From Paracoccaceae bacterium Fryx2 (GTDB taxonomy: Bacteria; Pseudomonadota; Alphaproteobacteria; Rhodobacterales; Rhodobacteraceae), in NCBI GenBank assembly GCA_032334235.1, contig JAVSGI010000005.1, positions 2,294,001 through 2,358,000 on the forward strand: a stretch of 64,000 bases of DNA, in the 5' to 3' direction. Positions 48,155-56,488 of this stretch are shown here, one piece after another (the first letter of the stretch is position 1; each line of letters begins with the position of its first letter). The position numbers were made by a program, and so were the translations under genes. The notes below the pieces were generated by a model. That model did not search any database. It had not been told where the DNA came from and saw nothing but the letters and a program-made list of their open reading frames with translations.

Positions 48155-49486
48155 TCAGCCCAGCGCGCGCTCTGCCGCGACACCCAGCCGCAGCAGCCGC
48201 TCCTCCGCCCCCGGTGCCGCCATCAGGCTGATGCCGCACGAAGGCTGCCCGGTCGGCAGGGTCAGCACGCAAAGCCCGAACATGTTGCCGACCCGGGTGT
48301 TGCGCAATGCCAGCAGGTTTTCGGTGACATGGTAATCGTCATCCGCCAGAAGCCGCGCCGCATCCGGCGGCAGAATCGGAGAGGTCGGCAGGATCACCGC
48401 GTCATATGCGGCGGTCTTTTCCGCCCAGATCGCGCGCAGCGCGTGCAGCCTGCGCCAGCCCGCCACATGGTCGCAGGCCCGCACGCTCGCACCCGAGCGG
48501 AATCGCTCAAGGATGCGGGGGAACATCAGGTCGGGGGCGGCCTCGATGGTGGGTGCCCAGATCCCGTAAGCCTCGGCGGTGAACAGAATCCCGGCCAGCG
48601 CCATGGCTTCGGTGACCTCGGGCACCGTGCCCCGCTCGACCCGCGCCCCCGCCGCCGCCAGCCGCGCCACCGCATCGTCAAAGCCCCGGGCCGGGCCGTC
48701 GCGCAGATCGTCCAGCGCTACGGTTTCCAGCACCAGAAGCCGCGCCCCCGCCAGCGTTGCCCCGCCCAGATCGGCCGCCCGCCCGCCTTCCAGCGCCGCC
48801 AGCAGCAGCGCGCAATCCTCGACCGAACGCGCCAGCGGGCCGACGGTATCGAACGTCTCGCACAGCGGCACCACGCCCTTCAGCGATACCCGGCCCGCCG
48901 TGGTCTTCAGCCCGACAAGGTCGTTCCACGCCGCGGGAATCCGCACCGACCCGCCGGTGTCGGACCCGATCGCCGCCGGGGCCAGCCCGAAGGCCACCGA
49001 TGCCGCCGCCCCCGACGACGACCCGCCGGGCACGGCCTTCGGGTCGTTGACGCAGGGCGGCGTGGCGGTCACCGGGTTCAGCCCCAGCCCCGAGAAGGCC
49101 AGTTCCGACATGTGGGTCTTGCCCAGACACACCAGCCCCTGCGCGGTGGCGGTCTCCAGCACCTCGGCATCGCGGTCGGGCACCCGGCCCTTCAGCAGCG
49201 CCGACCCGGCCTCGGTCGCGGCGCCCGCCGCGTCGAACAGGTCCTTCCACGACAGCGGCACCCCGTCCAGAAGCCCGATCCGCGTGCCCGCCTTGGCCCG
49301 CCCCGCAGCCGCCATCGCCATCGACCGTGCCCGGCGCGGCGTGGTGCGGGCATAGATCCGGGCGGCGTCGGGGTGGGCGGCGATGGCGTCGAGAAACGCC
49401 TCGGTCAGTTCCACCGGGTGGATCTTTCCGGCCCCGATGCCGCGCCCCAGATCGCCCGCCGTCATCCACAGCCAGTTGCCGCCCAT
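48155..49486 (-). CDS. Amidase signature family protein
   Basis: 443 residues from the ATG at 49486, with AAAGGGG 6 nt upstream. The in-frame ATG at 49492 sits directly on that ribosome site. The catalytic triad is complete: K81 (PLSWKDLFD), cis-Ser in GGSSSGAAAS (S156/S157) and the nucleophile S180 in GSDTGGSVRIP. It hydrolyses an amide of unknown identity. It is not GatA, because no gatB/gatC neighbours exist and the sequence resembles the general/indoleacetamide-type amidases. The gene is divergent from the ubiH-like gene at 49569 and 124 bp upstream of the aminotransferase. Confidence 0.88.
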   Translation of the reverse strand: MGGNWLWMTAGDLGRGIGAGKIHPVELTEAFLDAIAAHPDAARIYARTTPRRARSMAMAAAGRAKAGTRIGLLDGVPLSWKDLFDAAGAATEAGSALLKGRVPDRDAEVLETATAQGLVCLGKTHMSELAFSGLGLNPVTATPPCVNDPKAVPGGSSSGAAASVAFGLAPAAIGSDTGGSVRIPAAWNDLVGLKTTAGRVSLKGVVPLCETFDTVGPLARSVEDCALLLAALEGGRAADLGGATLAGARLLVLETVALDDLRDGPARGFDDAVARLAAAGARVERGTVPEVTEAMALAGILFTAEAYGIWAPTIEAAPDLMFPRILERFRSGASVRACDHVAGWRRLHALRAIWAEKTAAYDAVILPTSPILPPDAARLLADDDYHVTENLLALRNTRVGNMFGLCVLTLPTGQPSCGISLMAAPGAEERLLRLGVAAERALG

Positions 49487-49568
49487 CACCATCCCCTTTG
49501 CCGTTTGCCAGACGGTAGCGGCCCCGGCCCTTATGGACAATCCCGCAGACAAGGCCATATTGAGGCTC

Positions 49569-50795
49569 ATGAAACATGATGCAGACATCCTGATTGCCGG
49601 GGGCGGCCTGAACGGCCCGGCGCTGGCGCTGGCACTGGCGCAGGGCGGCCTGTCGGTCACGGTGATCGATTCCCGCCCCGCCCCGGCCCGCGCCGAAACC
49701 GGCTTCGACGGCCGCGCCTATGCGCTGGCCATCGCCTCCAAGCGGCTGCTGACAGTGCTGGGCATCTGGCGCGCCGTCGCTGAAAGATCGCAGCCGATCC
49801 TCCAGATCAAGGCCAGCGACGGGCGGGCGGGTCAGGGGCCCGCGCCGTTCTTCCTGACCTTCGACGCGGCGGAAATCGAGGAAGGCCCGATGGGCTTCAT
49901 GCTGGAGGACCGCTACCTTTACGGCGCCTTCCTTGCCGCGATGCAGGCCGAACCGCGCATCACCCTGCTGTCGGGCGAAACCGTGGTGGCGCAAGAGGTG
50001 GCGGCTGGCGGCGTCAGCATCACGCTGGCCTCGGGCCGGGTGCTGACCGGTCGGCTGCTGGTCGGCTGCGACGGGCGCAGCAGCGGCGTGGCCCAGCGCG
50101 CGGGCATCAAGCGCACCGGCTGGGGCTATGGGCAGACTGCTCTTGTCACCGCCGTGGCGCATGAAAAGCCGCATCACGGCATCGCGCACCAGTTCTTCAT
50201 GCCGGCCGGGCCGCTGGCCATCCTGCCGCTGCCCGGCAACTTCTGTTCCATCGTGTGGAGCGAATCCGATACGACCGCCGCCGCGATCCAGGCGCTGCCC
50301 GACGATCAGTATCTGGCGGCGCTGCGCCCACGCTTCGGCGACTTCCTGGGCGAGATTTCCCTGGCCGGCGCGCGCTTCACCTATCCGCTGAACCTCACAC
50401 TGGCCAACAGCTTCGTGGCTCCCCGCCTCGCACTGGTGGGCGATGCGGCGCATGGCGTCCACCCCATCGCGGGGCAGGGGCTGAACCTTGGCCTGCGCGA
50501 CGTGGGTGCGCTGGCGCAGGTGGTGATAGAGGCGGCGCGGCGCGGCGAAGACATCGGCGCGGTGGATGTGCTCGACCGTTACCAGCAGTGGCGCCGGTTC
50601 GACGCCACGGCGCTGGCGCTGGGGATGGATACCGTCAACCGGCTGTTTTCCAACGACAACCCGATCCTGCGCGCCGGGCGTGACCTCGGCCTTGGCCTGG
50701 TGAACGCCGTCCCCGGCCTGCGCCGCCGCTTCATTCGCCAGGCGGCCGGGCTGACCGGCGACCTGCCCAGACTGCTGGCGGGCCAGCAGATCTGA
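49569..50795 (+). CDS. UbiH/UbiF/COQ6-type FAD-dependent ubiquinone hydroxylase
   Basis: 408 residues from the ATG at 49569 with TTGAGG close upstream; an earlier in-frame ATG at 49533 is possible. FAD motifs are ADILIAGGGLNGPALALALAQGG and RLALVGDAAHGVHPIAGQGLNLGLRDVGAL, and the conserved mid motif is LLVGCDGRSSGVAQRAGI. It hydroxylates the ring of a ubiquinone precursor with O2 and NAD(P)H, most likely at the membrane surface. The exact position (C5, C1 or C6) cannot be chosen without comparison to other copies in the genome. It is divergent from the amidase gene and followed by the convergent trm112-type gene. Confidence 0.9.
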   Translation: MKHDADILIAGGGLNGPALALALAQGGLSVTVIDSRPAPARAETGFDGRAYALAIASKRLLTVLGIWRAVAERSQPILQIKASDGRAGQGPAPFFLTFDAAEIEEGPMGFMLEDRYLYGAFLAAMQAEPRITLLSGETVVAQEVAAGGVSITLASGRVLTGRLLVGCDGRSSGVAQRAGIKRTGWGYGQTALVTAVAHEKPHHGIAHQFFMPAGPLAILPLPGNFCSIVWSESDTTAAAIQALPDDQYLAALRPRFGDFLGEISLAGARFTYPLNLTLANSFVAPRLALVGDAAHGVHPIAGQGLNLGLRDVGALAQVVIEAARRGEDIGAVDVLDRYQQWRRFDATALALGMDTVNRLFSNDNPILRAGRDLGLGLVNAVPGLRRRFIRQAAGLTGDLPRLLAGQQI

Positions 50796-50817
50796 CCCGC
50801 AATCCCGGCGCCCCTGC

Positions 50818-50850
50818 CGGTTTCTTCTTGGAAAAAATACCCACGCAGCC
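50818..50850 (+). repeat. Dispersed gene-end repeat, degenerate copy 6
   Basis: TTTCTTCTTGGAAAAAATACCCACGCAGCC in two parts resembles TTCATCTTGGCAAAAATATCCC of copy 7 with several changes. It lies between the ends of the convergent ubiH-like and trm112 genes. Confidence 0.5.
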
Positions 50851-50870
50851 GCCTTCCCCGCAGTGCCGCC

Positions 50871-51098
50871 TCAGTCCAGCTGGCGGGCTTCCGACACCAC
50901 CATGATCGGAATCCCGTCGCGGATCGGGAAGGCCAGTCCCGCCGCCTTCGACACCAGTTCGTGACGCTCGGCATCGTAGCTCAGCATGGCCTCGGTCAAC
51001 GGGCAGACCAGAGCTTCCAGCATCCGGCGGTCGATGACGGTCGTTCCCGCCACCGTCGGCGCGGCCACGGTCAGGGCGGGAACGTTCGGGTCGGTCAT
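50871..51098 (-). CDS. Trm112 family zinc-ribbon-like protein
   Basis: 75 residues. The core [52 protein letters not shown] matches the short Trm112/YcaR-like proteins, with the cysteine of the VCPL motif but no full zinc set (only one Cys). Eukaryotic Trm112 activates several methyltransferases. The bacterial function is unsettled. The first 22 residues ([20 protein letters not shown]) are an extra low-complexity tail. It overlaps the upstream LON-domain gene by 4 nt (ATGA), so they are coupled. Confidence 0.85.
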   Translation of the reverse strand: MTDPNVPALTVAAPTVAGTTVIDRRMLEALVCPLTEAMLSYDAERHELVSKAAGLAFPIRDGIPIMVVSEARQLD

Positions 51099-51739
51099 TG
51101 CATCATCTCTTCACCAGAGCCGCCGCGCAGCGCGAATTCGATCAGCGTCACCAGCGTCTCGCGCCGAGTCGAAAGCGAGGGCGCTTCCAGCAGCGCCTGC
51201 TTGTCCTCGGGTTCGAACGGGCACAGCATCGACAGCGAGTTGATCAGCAGTTCGACCTCGGCCTCCTTCAGGCTGCCCCAGTCGGTCGAAAGTTCCATCG
51301 CTTCGAAATAGCGTCCCAACTGGTCGAGGAACATGGCGCGGCGAAAGCCGGGGTCTTCCTCGGCCCCGCCCAGATCGCGTCCGAACGGCGCCCAGTCCAC
51401 CGTGCAGCGGCGATAGGGCGAAAAGCCCTGGACCTCGGTCAGCACCCGGAAGCGCGAGATGCCCGACAGCGTGACCATGTAGCGCCCGTCCTCGGTCTCG
51501 GAAAAACCGGTCAGCCGTCCGGCGCAGCCGATCGCCTGCAGGCGCTTTTCGCCCGACCCCGGCACGTCGCGCGGCTGGATCATGCCGATCAGCCGCCCGC
51601 GGGTTTTCATGGCATCCTCAAGCATCTGCAGGTAGCGCGGCTCGAAGATGTGCAACGGCAACCGCGCCCGGGGCAGCAGCAGCGCGCCGGGCAGCGGAAA
51701 GACGGGAATCGTGTCGGGGAGGTCTGCGGCTTTCATCAT
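51095..51739 (-). CDS. LON peptidase N-terminal (substrate-binding) domain protein
   Basis: 214 residues from the ATGATG at 51739 (AGG about 9 nt upstream). The sequence has the LON-N fold signature [41 protein letters not shown] and [29 protein letters not shown]. There is no AAA+ or protease domain, so it is a stand-alone adaptor-like protein of unknown role. It is coupled to the trm112 gene downstream, and the thioredoxin/TPR gene starts the same minus-strand direction 27 bp further upstream. The order thioredoxin-LON-Trm112 is common in Rhodobacteraceae. Confidence 0.87.
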   Translation of the reverse strand: MMKAADLPDTIPVFPLPGALLLPRARLPLHIFEPRYLQMLEDAMKTRGRLIGMIQPRDVPGSGEKRLQAIGCAGRLTGFSETEDGRYMVTLSGISRFRVLTEVQGFSPYRRCTVDWAPFGRDLGGAEEDPGFRRAMFLDQLGRYFEAMELSTDWGSLKEAEVELLINSLSMLCPFEPEDKQALLEAPSLSTRRETLVTLIEFALRGGSGEEMMQ

Positions 51740-51766
51740 GGGCCACAACCTAGCGTGCGGAACGCA

Positions 51767-52684
51767 TCAGGCAAATATCATCGACGACAAGCGGCGGCGT
51801 CCTTTCAGCACGATGGGGTCCTGGGGCTTCAGCGCCTCGAAGATGGTGAAAAGCTGGGTCCGGGCCGCACCGTCGTTCCACTCGCGGTCGCGGCGGAACA
51901 GCTCAAGCAGGGTGTCCACCGCCTCCTCGACCTTGCCCGCGGCGTGAAGCGCCAGCGCCAGGTCGAACCGGGCCTGCTGGTTGTCCGGCTCGGCCTCGAC
52001 GGCGGCGCGCAGCTCGGCCTCGGGGCCGGCCTTTGCGGCCTGCCGCGCCAGTTCGATCTGGGCCCGCGCGGCTTCGATTTCCTTGGCCCTGGCGATCGCG
52101 GCAGGTGCGGCGTCGGCAAAGGCCTGTGCCTGATCAACGTCGCCCAGCGCCAGATGCGCCCGGATCAAGCCGCCATAGGCCACCGCATTCGCCGGGTCTT
52201 CGCCCAGAATCGCGGCAAAGGTCTCGGCGGCATCGACCGCCGCGCCTTCGGCCAGCATCGCCTCGGCCACTTCAAGCGCCTCGGCCAGCCCGCCGTCCCC
52301 GGCCAGCGCCGCGATCTTGTCGACGAACTTCTTCACCTCCGACGGCGGCAGCGCACCCTGGAAGCCGTCAACCGGCTGGCCGTTGAAGAACGCATAGACG
52401 GTGGGAATCGACTGGATGCGCAGTTGCGCGGCAATCGCCTGCGCCTTGTCGACGTCGATCTTGACCATCCGCACCTTGCCGCCCGCCGCCTTGACGGCCG
52501 CTTCCAGCGCCGGCCCCAGCGTCTTGCACGGCCCGCACCACGGCGCCCAGAAATCGACGATCACCGGCACTTCGCGGCTGGCGTCGATCACGTCGATCAT
52601 GAAGGTGGCCTCGGTGCCGTCCTTGATCAGATCGCCCGCAGGCGCAGCGGCCTTCGTCGCCGCCTTGTCCCCAAATCCGAACAT
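51767..52684 (-). CDS. Thioredoxin-TPR co-chaperone (YbbN/CnoX-like)
   Basis: 305 residues. The thioredoxin domain (about 20-130) has the intact active site W-C50-G-P-C53 after VIVDFWAP and the cis-Pro in QSIPTVYAFFNG. The C-terminal part (about 135-300) is a set of TPR-like helices (GLAEALEVAEAMLAEGAAVDAAETFAAIL, ALGDVDQAQAFAD, ARFDLALALHAAGKVEEAVDTLLEL). This fusion matches YbbN/CnoX, which protects unfolded proteins during oxidative stress and passes them to GroEL. E. coli CnoX lost the first Cys, but here both are kept, so it could also reduce disulfides. First gene of the trx-LON-Trm112 run. Confidence 0.88.
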   Translation of the reverse strand: MFGFGDKAATKAAAPAGDLIKDGTEATFMIDVIDASREVPVIVDFWAPWCGPCKTLGPALEAAVKAAGGKVRMVKIDVDKAQAIAAQLRIQSIPTVYAFFNGQPVDGFQGALPPSEVKKFVDKIAALAGDGGLAEALEVAEAMLAEGAAVDAAETFAAILGEDPANAVAYGGLIRAHLALGDVDQAQAFADAAPAAIARAKEIEAARAQIELARQAAKAGPEAELRAAVEAEPDNQQARFDLALALHAAGKVEEAVDTLLELFRRDREWNDGAARTQLFTIFEALKPQDPIVLKGRRRLSSMIFA

Positions 52685-52769
52685 CGCATTCCCTTTCAGG
52701 CTGAAACTTCGCCCCTATATGCGCATCCGCCGCGCAAAGGCCAAGGGGCAATGACGCGCCGCCCCCGGT

Positions 52770-52806
52770 CATTCATCTTGGCAAAAATATCCCCGCCGGA
52801 GGCTCC
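52770..52806 (+). repeat. Dispersed gene-end repeat, copy 7
   Basis: TTCATCTTGGCAAAAATATC followed by CCCGCCGGAGGCTCCG, almost identical to copy 1. It lies between trx (start) and xthA (stop), both on the minus strand, 31 bp from the xthA stop. Confidence 0.75.
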
Positions 52807-52836
52807 GCCGCTGAGGCAGCCCCCCGCCGCCGGGCG

Positions 52837-53625
52837 TCACAGATCGAAGGTCGAGAACACCGGCACATGGTCCGACGGCTGCACCCAGCCGCGCGCCGGG
52901 CGCAGGATGCGGCTGGAATGGGCGGCGCCCGCAATGTCGGGCGTGGCCCAGATGTGGTCGAGCCTGCGGCCCTTGTCGGCGCTGTCCCAGTCGGCCGCGC
53001 GATAGGACCACCAGCTGTACAGCAGCCCCTGCGGAATGTCCTGCCGGGTGATGTCGACCCAGGCCCCGGCCTCCATCACCGCGTGCAGGTGATCGACCTC
53101 GATGGGCGTGTGCGACACGATCTTCAGCAGCGCCTTGTGGCTCCAGACATCATCCTCGCGCGGGGCGATGTTCAGGTCGCCCACCAGTATCGCGCGGTCG
53201 GGCTTTTCCCAGCGGCACCAGTCGCGCATCTGGGTCAGGTAATCCAGCTTCTGGCCGAACTTGGCATTCAGTTCGCGGTCGGGGATGTCGCCGCCGGCCG
53301 GCACATAGCAGTTGTGGATCGTCACGCCGTTTTCCAGCCTTGCGGCAACATGGCGGGCATGGCCGAGCTCGGCAAAGTCGCGCTCGCCCGCATCCATGAT
53401 CGGGCGCTTCGACAGGATCGCGACGCCGTTGTAACCCTTCTGCCCGCGCGCCACCATGTAGCGGTAGCCCAGCGCCGTGAACTGATCGACCGGGATCTTG
53501 TCGAGCGGGCATTTGCATTCCTGCAGGCACAGGATGTCGGGGCTTTCCTCGGCCAGCAGGCGCAGCACCAGCCCCTCGCGCAGGCGAATGGAATTGATGT
53601 TCCAGGTGGCGATGGTCAGGGTCAT
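52837..53625 (-). CDS. xthA: Exodeoxyribonuclease III
   Basis: 262 residues from the ATG at 53625. Residues of the AP-endonuclease family are N in TIATWNINSIRLR, E in DILCLQECKC, Y/D in YVPAGGDIPDRELNAKF, D-x-N in ILVGDLNIAPREDDVW and the C-terminal D-H in VQPSDHVPVF, with the GRRLDHIWAT loop. It repairs abasic sites and 3' blocks and degrades DNA 3'-5'. In-frame sequence further upstream (to 53739) is rejected because the motif MTLTIATWN matches the family N-terminus. It follows the two small-RNA candidates on the same strand. Confidence 0.94.
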   Translation of the reverse strand: MTLTIATWNINSIRLREGLVLRLLAEESPDILCLQECKCPLDKIPVDQFTALGYRYMVARGQKGYNGVAILSKRPIMDAGERDFAELGHARHVAARLENGVTIHNCYVPAGGDIPDRELNAKFGQKLDYLTQMRDWCRWEKPDRAILVGDLNIAPREDDVWSHKALLKIVSHTPIEVDHLHAVMEAGAWVDITRQDIPQGLLYSWWSYRAADWDSADKGRRLDHIWATPDIAGAAHSSRILRPARGWVQPSDHVPVFSTFDL

Positions 53626-53704
53626 GGGGTGCGTCCTCGTGCCGGTCGCGCCGACCCTAGGGGGCCGGACGCCGCCGCTCAACCCGTGCCAGGCCGCAGG
53701 CAAG

Positions 53705-53730
53705 AAAAAACCCGGCCAAGTATGGCCGGG
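53705..53730 (-). terminator. Rho-independent terminator of candidate RNA A
   Basis: 7-bp stem GGCCGGG/CCCGGCC with a 6-nt loop, followed on the minus strand by TTTTTT (plus strand A6 at 53705-53710). Confidence 0.85.
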
Positions 53731-53804
53731 CAGGTCCAACAGGGAGGTGATGCTAGGAAAACACCAGATCGGCAGGATTGGAACTGATCTGAATCAGGAA
53801 ACGA
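53705..53804 (-). ncRNA. Candidate small RNA A with C-rich block and terminator
   Basis: On the minus strand, a TATATAT -10-like box (53817-53811) precedes about 100 nt that folds as GAATCA/TGATTC, then CAGATC/GATCTG, then a single-stranded stretch with CCTCCC (53747-53742) and GTTGGACCTG. It ends in a Rho-independent terminator (CCCGGCC, loop, GGCCGGG, TTTTTT). The 17-nt block CCTCCCTGTTGGACCTG is identical in candidate B. C-rich single-stranded motifs like this suggest pairing with ribosome-binding sites, as in the CcsR/cuckoo sRNA class of Rhodobacteraceae (from memory). No protein-like frame is supported. Confidence 0.5.
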
Positions 53805-53868
53805 TGATTCATATATACCTGTGGTTGAAAAGCCACGAGCGGCGACCGGCGAAAAGCGCCAGATACGG

Positions 53869-53896
53869 AAAAAAAGGCCGGGCACAAGGCCCGGCC
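53869..53896 (-). terminator. Rho-independent terminator of candidate RNA B
   Basis: Perfect 8-bp stem GGCCGGGC/GCCCGGCC with loop CTTGT, followed on the minus strand by seven T (plus strand 53869-53875). Confidence 0.88.
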
Positions 53897-53971
53897 AGGT
53901 CCAACAGGGAGGAGGGCACTGTCATGACCCCGACAGTGCAAGGGGAACCCTTGGTGCCACGCTCAGCCTTG
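53869..53971 (-). ncRNA. Candidate small RNA B with CCUCCUCCC motif and terminator
   Basis: On the minus strand, TATACT (53983-53978) is a good -10 box. The following ~100 nt form a hairpin GCACTGTC/GACAGTGC (8 bp, loop 8), then CCTCCTCCC (53915-53907), the 17-nt block shared with candidate A, and a terminator with an 8-bp perfect stem and T7. The CCUCCUCCC motif is the defining motif of the stress-induced CcsR RNAs of R. sphaeroides (from memory), though those lie beside a DUF1127 gene and none is found here. It lies 39 nt after the stop of the cenR-like gene and could be expressed by read-through or its own promoter. Confidence 0.55.
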
Positions 53972-54009
53972 ATCCTTAGTATACCTTTAATTCCGGCAAC
54001 ACCTGGACC

Positions 54010-54696
54010 TTAGGCTACCAACCGGTAGCCGCCGCTTTCGGTGACCAGCAGCCGGGCGTTCGACGGATCGGGCTCGATCTTCTGGCGCAGGCGGTAGATG
54101 TGGGTTTCCAGCGTGTGCGTGGTGACCCCGGCGTTGTAGCCCCAGACCTCGTGGAGCAGCACGTCGCGCGCCACCACCCCTTGCGAGGCACGGTAAAGAA
54201 ACTTCAGGATGTTGGTTTCCTTTTCCGTCAGGCGGATCTTCTTTTCCTTCTCGTCGATCAGCATTTTCTGGGCCGGCTTGAAGGTGTAGGGTCCAAGCTG
54301 GAACACCGCGTCTTCCGATTGTTCATGGGTGCGCAACTGCGCCCTGATCCGCGCCAGCAGCACCGGGAACTTGAACGGCTTGGTCACGTAGTCGTTGGCG
54401 CCCGCATCCAGCCCCAGAATGGTGTCGGCATCCGAATCATGCCCGGTCAGCATCAGTATCGGGCACTTGACCCCGACCTTGCGCATCCGGCGGCACAACT
54501 CGCGCCCGTCGGTGTCCGGCAGGCCGACATCCAGGATCACCAGATCATAAAGCGCGGCCTTCGCCTTCTCCATGCCCTCGGCGCCGGTGGCGGCCTCGAA
54601 CACGTCGAAGTCCTCGGTCATCACCAACTGTTCGCTCAGCGCCTCGCGCAGATCGTCGTCATCGTCCACCAGCAGGATTTTCCGAAGCGATGCCAT
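54010..54696 (-). CDS. cenR: OmpR-family response regulator, CenR-like
   Basis: 228 residues. The receiver domain has the acidic pocket [11 protein letters not shown], phospho-acceptor D56 ([13 protein letters not shown]), T in MLTGHD and K in YVTKPFKFP. The C-terminal winged-helix domain has [53 protein letters not shown]. The close match to CenR, the essential envelope regulator of Caulobacter and Rhodobacter, is from memory. The CenK histidine kinase is not encoded in this window. The gene lies upstream of the two small-RNA candidates, with a long AT-rich gap and repeats. Confidence 0.8.
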   Translation of the reverse strand: MASLRKILLVDDDDDLREALSEQLVMTEDFDVFEAATGAEGMEKAKAALYDLVILDVGLPDTDGRELCRRMRKVGVKCPILMLTGHDSDADTILGLDAGANDYVTKPFKFPVLLARIRAQLRTHEQSEDAVFQLGPYTFKPAQKMLIDEKEKKIRLTEKETNILKFLYRASQGVVARDVLLHEVWGYNAGVTTHTLETHIYRLRQKIEPDPSNARLLVTESGGYRLVA

Positions 54697-54846
54697 TGGT
54701 TTGCCTCCGTTGATACCAATCCAGATGCGCGCTGTTCACCGATCCGGCAAGACTTGCGACAGTTTCCTCACGCGGACGTGTCGTATCGGGGGGATATGTT
54801 TCAATTTGCTTCAGCACGGAATATGGATGGGCGGAAAGGACGCCGC

Positions 54847-55935
54847 ATGACCCTTGCCCCCAGCATCGTCGAACGCCTGACCCGCGCGCGGGGCGATCTG
54901 CGCATGGGGGTGCCGGTGGTGCTGACCGATGCCGGGGCGGCTGCGCTGGTGGTGGCGGTCGAATCGCTGTCGGCCCCGCGTCTGGCCGACCTGCGCCGCC
55001 TTGGCGCGCCGGAACTGGCGCTGACGGCACGGCGGGCCGAAACGCTGAAGGCGCGGGCCTATGACGGCGATCTGGCGCGAATCGCGGTGCCGAAGGATGC
55101 CGGTCTCGACTGGCTGCAGGCGCTGGCCGACCCGGCCGACGATCTGGCGGTGCCGATGAAGGGGCCGCTGCGTTCCTTGCGCGACGGGGCAGCCGACCTG
55201 CACCGCGCCGCGATCCTGCTGGCGAAATCGGCGCATCTGCTGCCCGCCGCACTGGTCCTTCCGGTGGCCGACGGGCCGGGGCTGGCGCTGGCGCAGAACC
55301 TGACGCTGATCGCGCTGGCCGAGGCCGCGCCCGAATTGCTGCGCGCCTCGCCGCTGCATCAGGTGGTGTCGGCGCGCCTGCCGATGGCGGCCTCGACCGC
55401 CGGGCGGGTGCATGTCTTCCGCCCCGAGGATGGCGGCGAGGAGCATTACGCCATCGAGATCGGCCGCCCCGACCGCGCAAGGCCCGTGCTCGCCCGGCTG
55501 CATTCGGCCTGCTTTACCGGCGACGTGCTGGGCAGCCTGAAATGCGACTGCGGCCCGCAATTGCGCGCGGCGCTGGCGCAGATGGGGGCCGAAGGCGCGG
55601 GCGTGCTGCTTTACCTCAATCAGGAGGGGCGCGGGATCGGGCTGGCCAACAAGCTGCGCGCCTATTCTTTGCAGGATCAGGGGTTTGACACCGTGCAGGC
55701 CAACCACCGGCTGGGGTTCGAGGATGACGAGCGCGACTTCCGCCTTGGTGCCGCGATCCTGCGCCGCATGGGGTTCGGCGCGGTGCGTCTGCTGACCAAC
55801 AACCCGCGCAAGATCGCGATGATGCAGGCCAACGGCATCACCGTCACCGAACGGGTGCCGCTGCATGTCGGGCAGACGGCGCAGAACGCGGGCTACCTTG
55901 CCACCAAGGCCGCCAAGTCGGGGCATCTGCCATGA
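54847..55935 (+). CDS. ribA: GTP cyclohydrolase II with N-terminal RibB-like domain
   Basis: 362 residues from the ATG at 54847 (GGAAAGGA 6 nt upstream). The C-terminal half is a complete [28 protein letters not shown] supplies the three zinc cysteines, [23 protein letters not shown] the active-site E-x-R-G-I-G-L loop, and LLTNNPRKI the GTP-binding end. The N-terminal ~170 residues have the general size of a DHBP synthase domain but lack its usual acidic motif, so that activity is probably lost. It opens GTP for riboflavin synthesis. The L,D-transpeptidase gene overlaps its stop by 4 nt. Confidence 0.9.
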   Translation: MTLAPSIVERLTRARGDLRMGVPVVLTDAGAAALVVAVESLSAPRLADLRRLGAPELALTARRAETLKARAYDGDLARIAVPKDAGLDWLQALADPADDLAVPMKGPLRSLRDGAADLHRAAILLAKSAHLLPAALVLPVADGPGLALAQNLTLIALAEAAPELLRASPLHQVVSARLPMAASTAGRVHVFRPEDGGEEHYAIEIGRPDRARPVLARLHSACFTGDVLGSLKCDCGPQLRAALAQMGAEGAGVLLYLNQEGRGIGLANKLRAYSLQDQGFDTVQANHRLGFEDDERDFRLGAAILRRMGFGAVRLLTNNPRKIAMMQANGITVTERVPLHVGQTAQNAGYLATKAAKSGHLP

Positions 55936-56432
55936 CCCGCGCCGACATCGTGGTGACCCGCTGGGGCGCGCGCTTCATGGGCCGCCGCTTCGCGTGCAGC
56001 ATCGGGCGGGGCGGCATCCGCCTGCCCAAGCGCGAGGGCGACGGGGTGACGCCCGCAGGCACGCACCGGATTGTCGGGATGCTCTACCGCCCCGACCGGC
56101 TGGCCGCCGCCACCCTGCCGGGCTGGGCGCTGCCGGTCGGGCCGGGCGACCTGTGGTCGGACGACCCGGCGGACCCGGATTACAACCTGATGGTCCGCCG
56201 CCCGCACCCCTTCGGCCATGAACGCCTGCGCCGCGCCGACCCGCTTTACGACCTGATCCTGATCACCGACTGGAACTGGCCCGAGGCCACGCCCGGCCAT
56301 GGCTCGGCAATTTTTGTCCACACATGGCGCAAGCCTCGCCACCCCACGGCGGGATGCGTCGCCTTCGCGCGGGCCGACCTGTTGTGGATCGCCCGGCGCA
56401 TCCGGCCGGAAACCCGGCTGATCATCGGCTGA
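55932..56432 (+). CDS. L,D-transpeptidase (YkuD) family protein without signal peptide
   Basis: 166 residues overlapping the ribA stop by 4 nt. The YkuD motifs are H in [25 protein letters not shown] (H-x-n-T-A-G-C-V-A), with [20 protein letters not shown] upstream. The catalytic Cys is present, but unlike the copy at 30484 no signal or Tat sequence is seen and the protein starts [10 protein letters not shown], so a cytoplasmic or non-classically exported form is suggested. This ErfK-like variant is often encoded beside metabolic genes in alphaproteobacteria. Its substrate is not obvious. Confidence 0.83.
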   Translation: MTRADIVVTRWGARFMGRRFACSIGRGGIRLPKREGDGVTPAGTHRIVGMLYRPDRLAAATLPGWALPVGPGDLWSDDPADPDYNLMVRRPHPFGHERLRRADPLYDLILITDWNWPEATPGHGSAIFVHTWRKPRHPTAGCVAFARADLLWIARRIRPETRLIIG

Positions 56433-56488
56433 AGTGGCTTCCCAAACCGCTTTGGGCCTTCTATCCTGCGGCAAATACGGAGACTGCC

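Larger units (their letters stand above)
53626..54009. other. 384-bp gap with two tandem small-RNA candidates
   Basis: No protein gene is supported between the xthA start and the cenR stop. The space holds candidates A and B, their promoters and terminators. The region is visibly richer in A and T than its surroundings. Confidence 0.7.

Noticed and set aside
53679-53941. Small minus-strand protein frames over the sRNA candidates
   Set aside because: No ribosome site or homology, and they cross both terminators.
53969-53974. A TGATCC box on the plus strand as another RpoE promoter
   Set aside because: No matching -10 element at 18 nt and no plus-strand gene follows.
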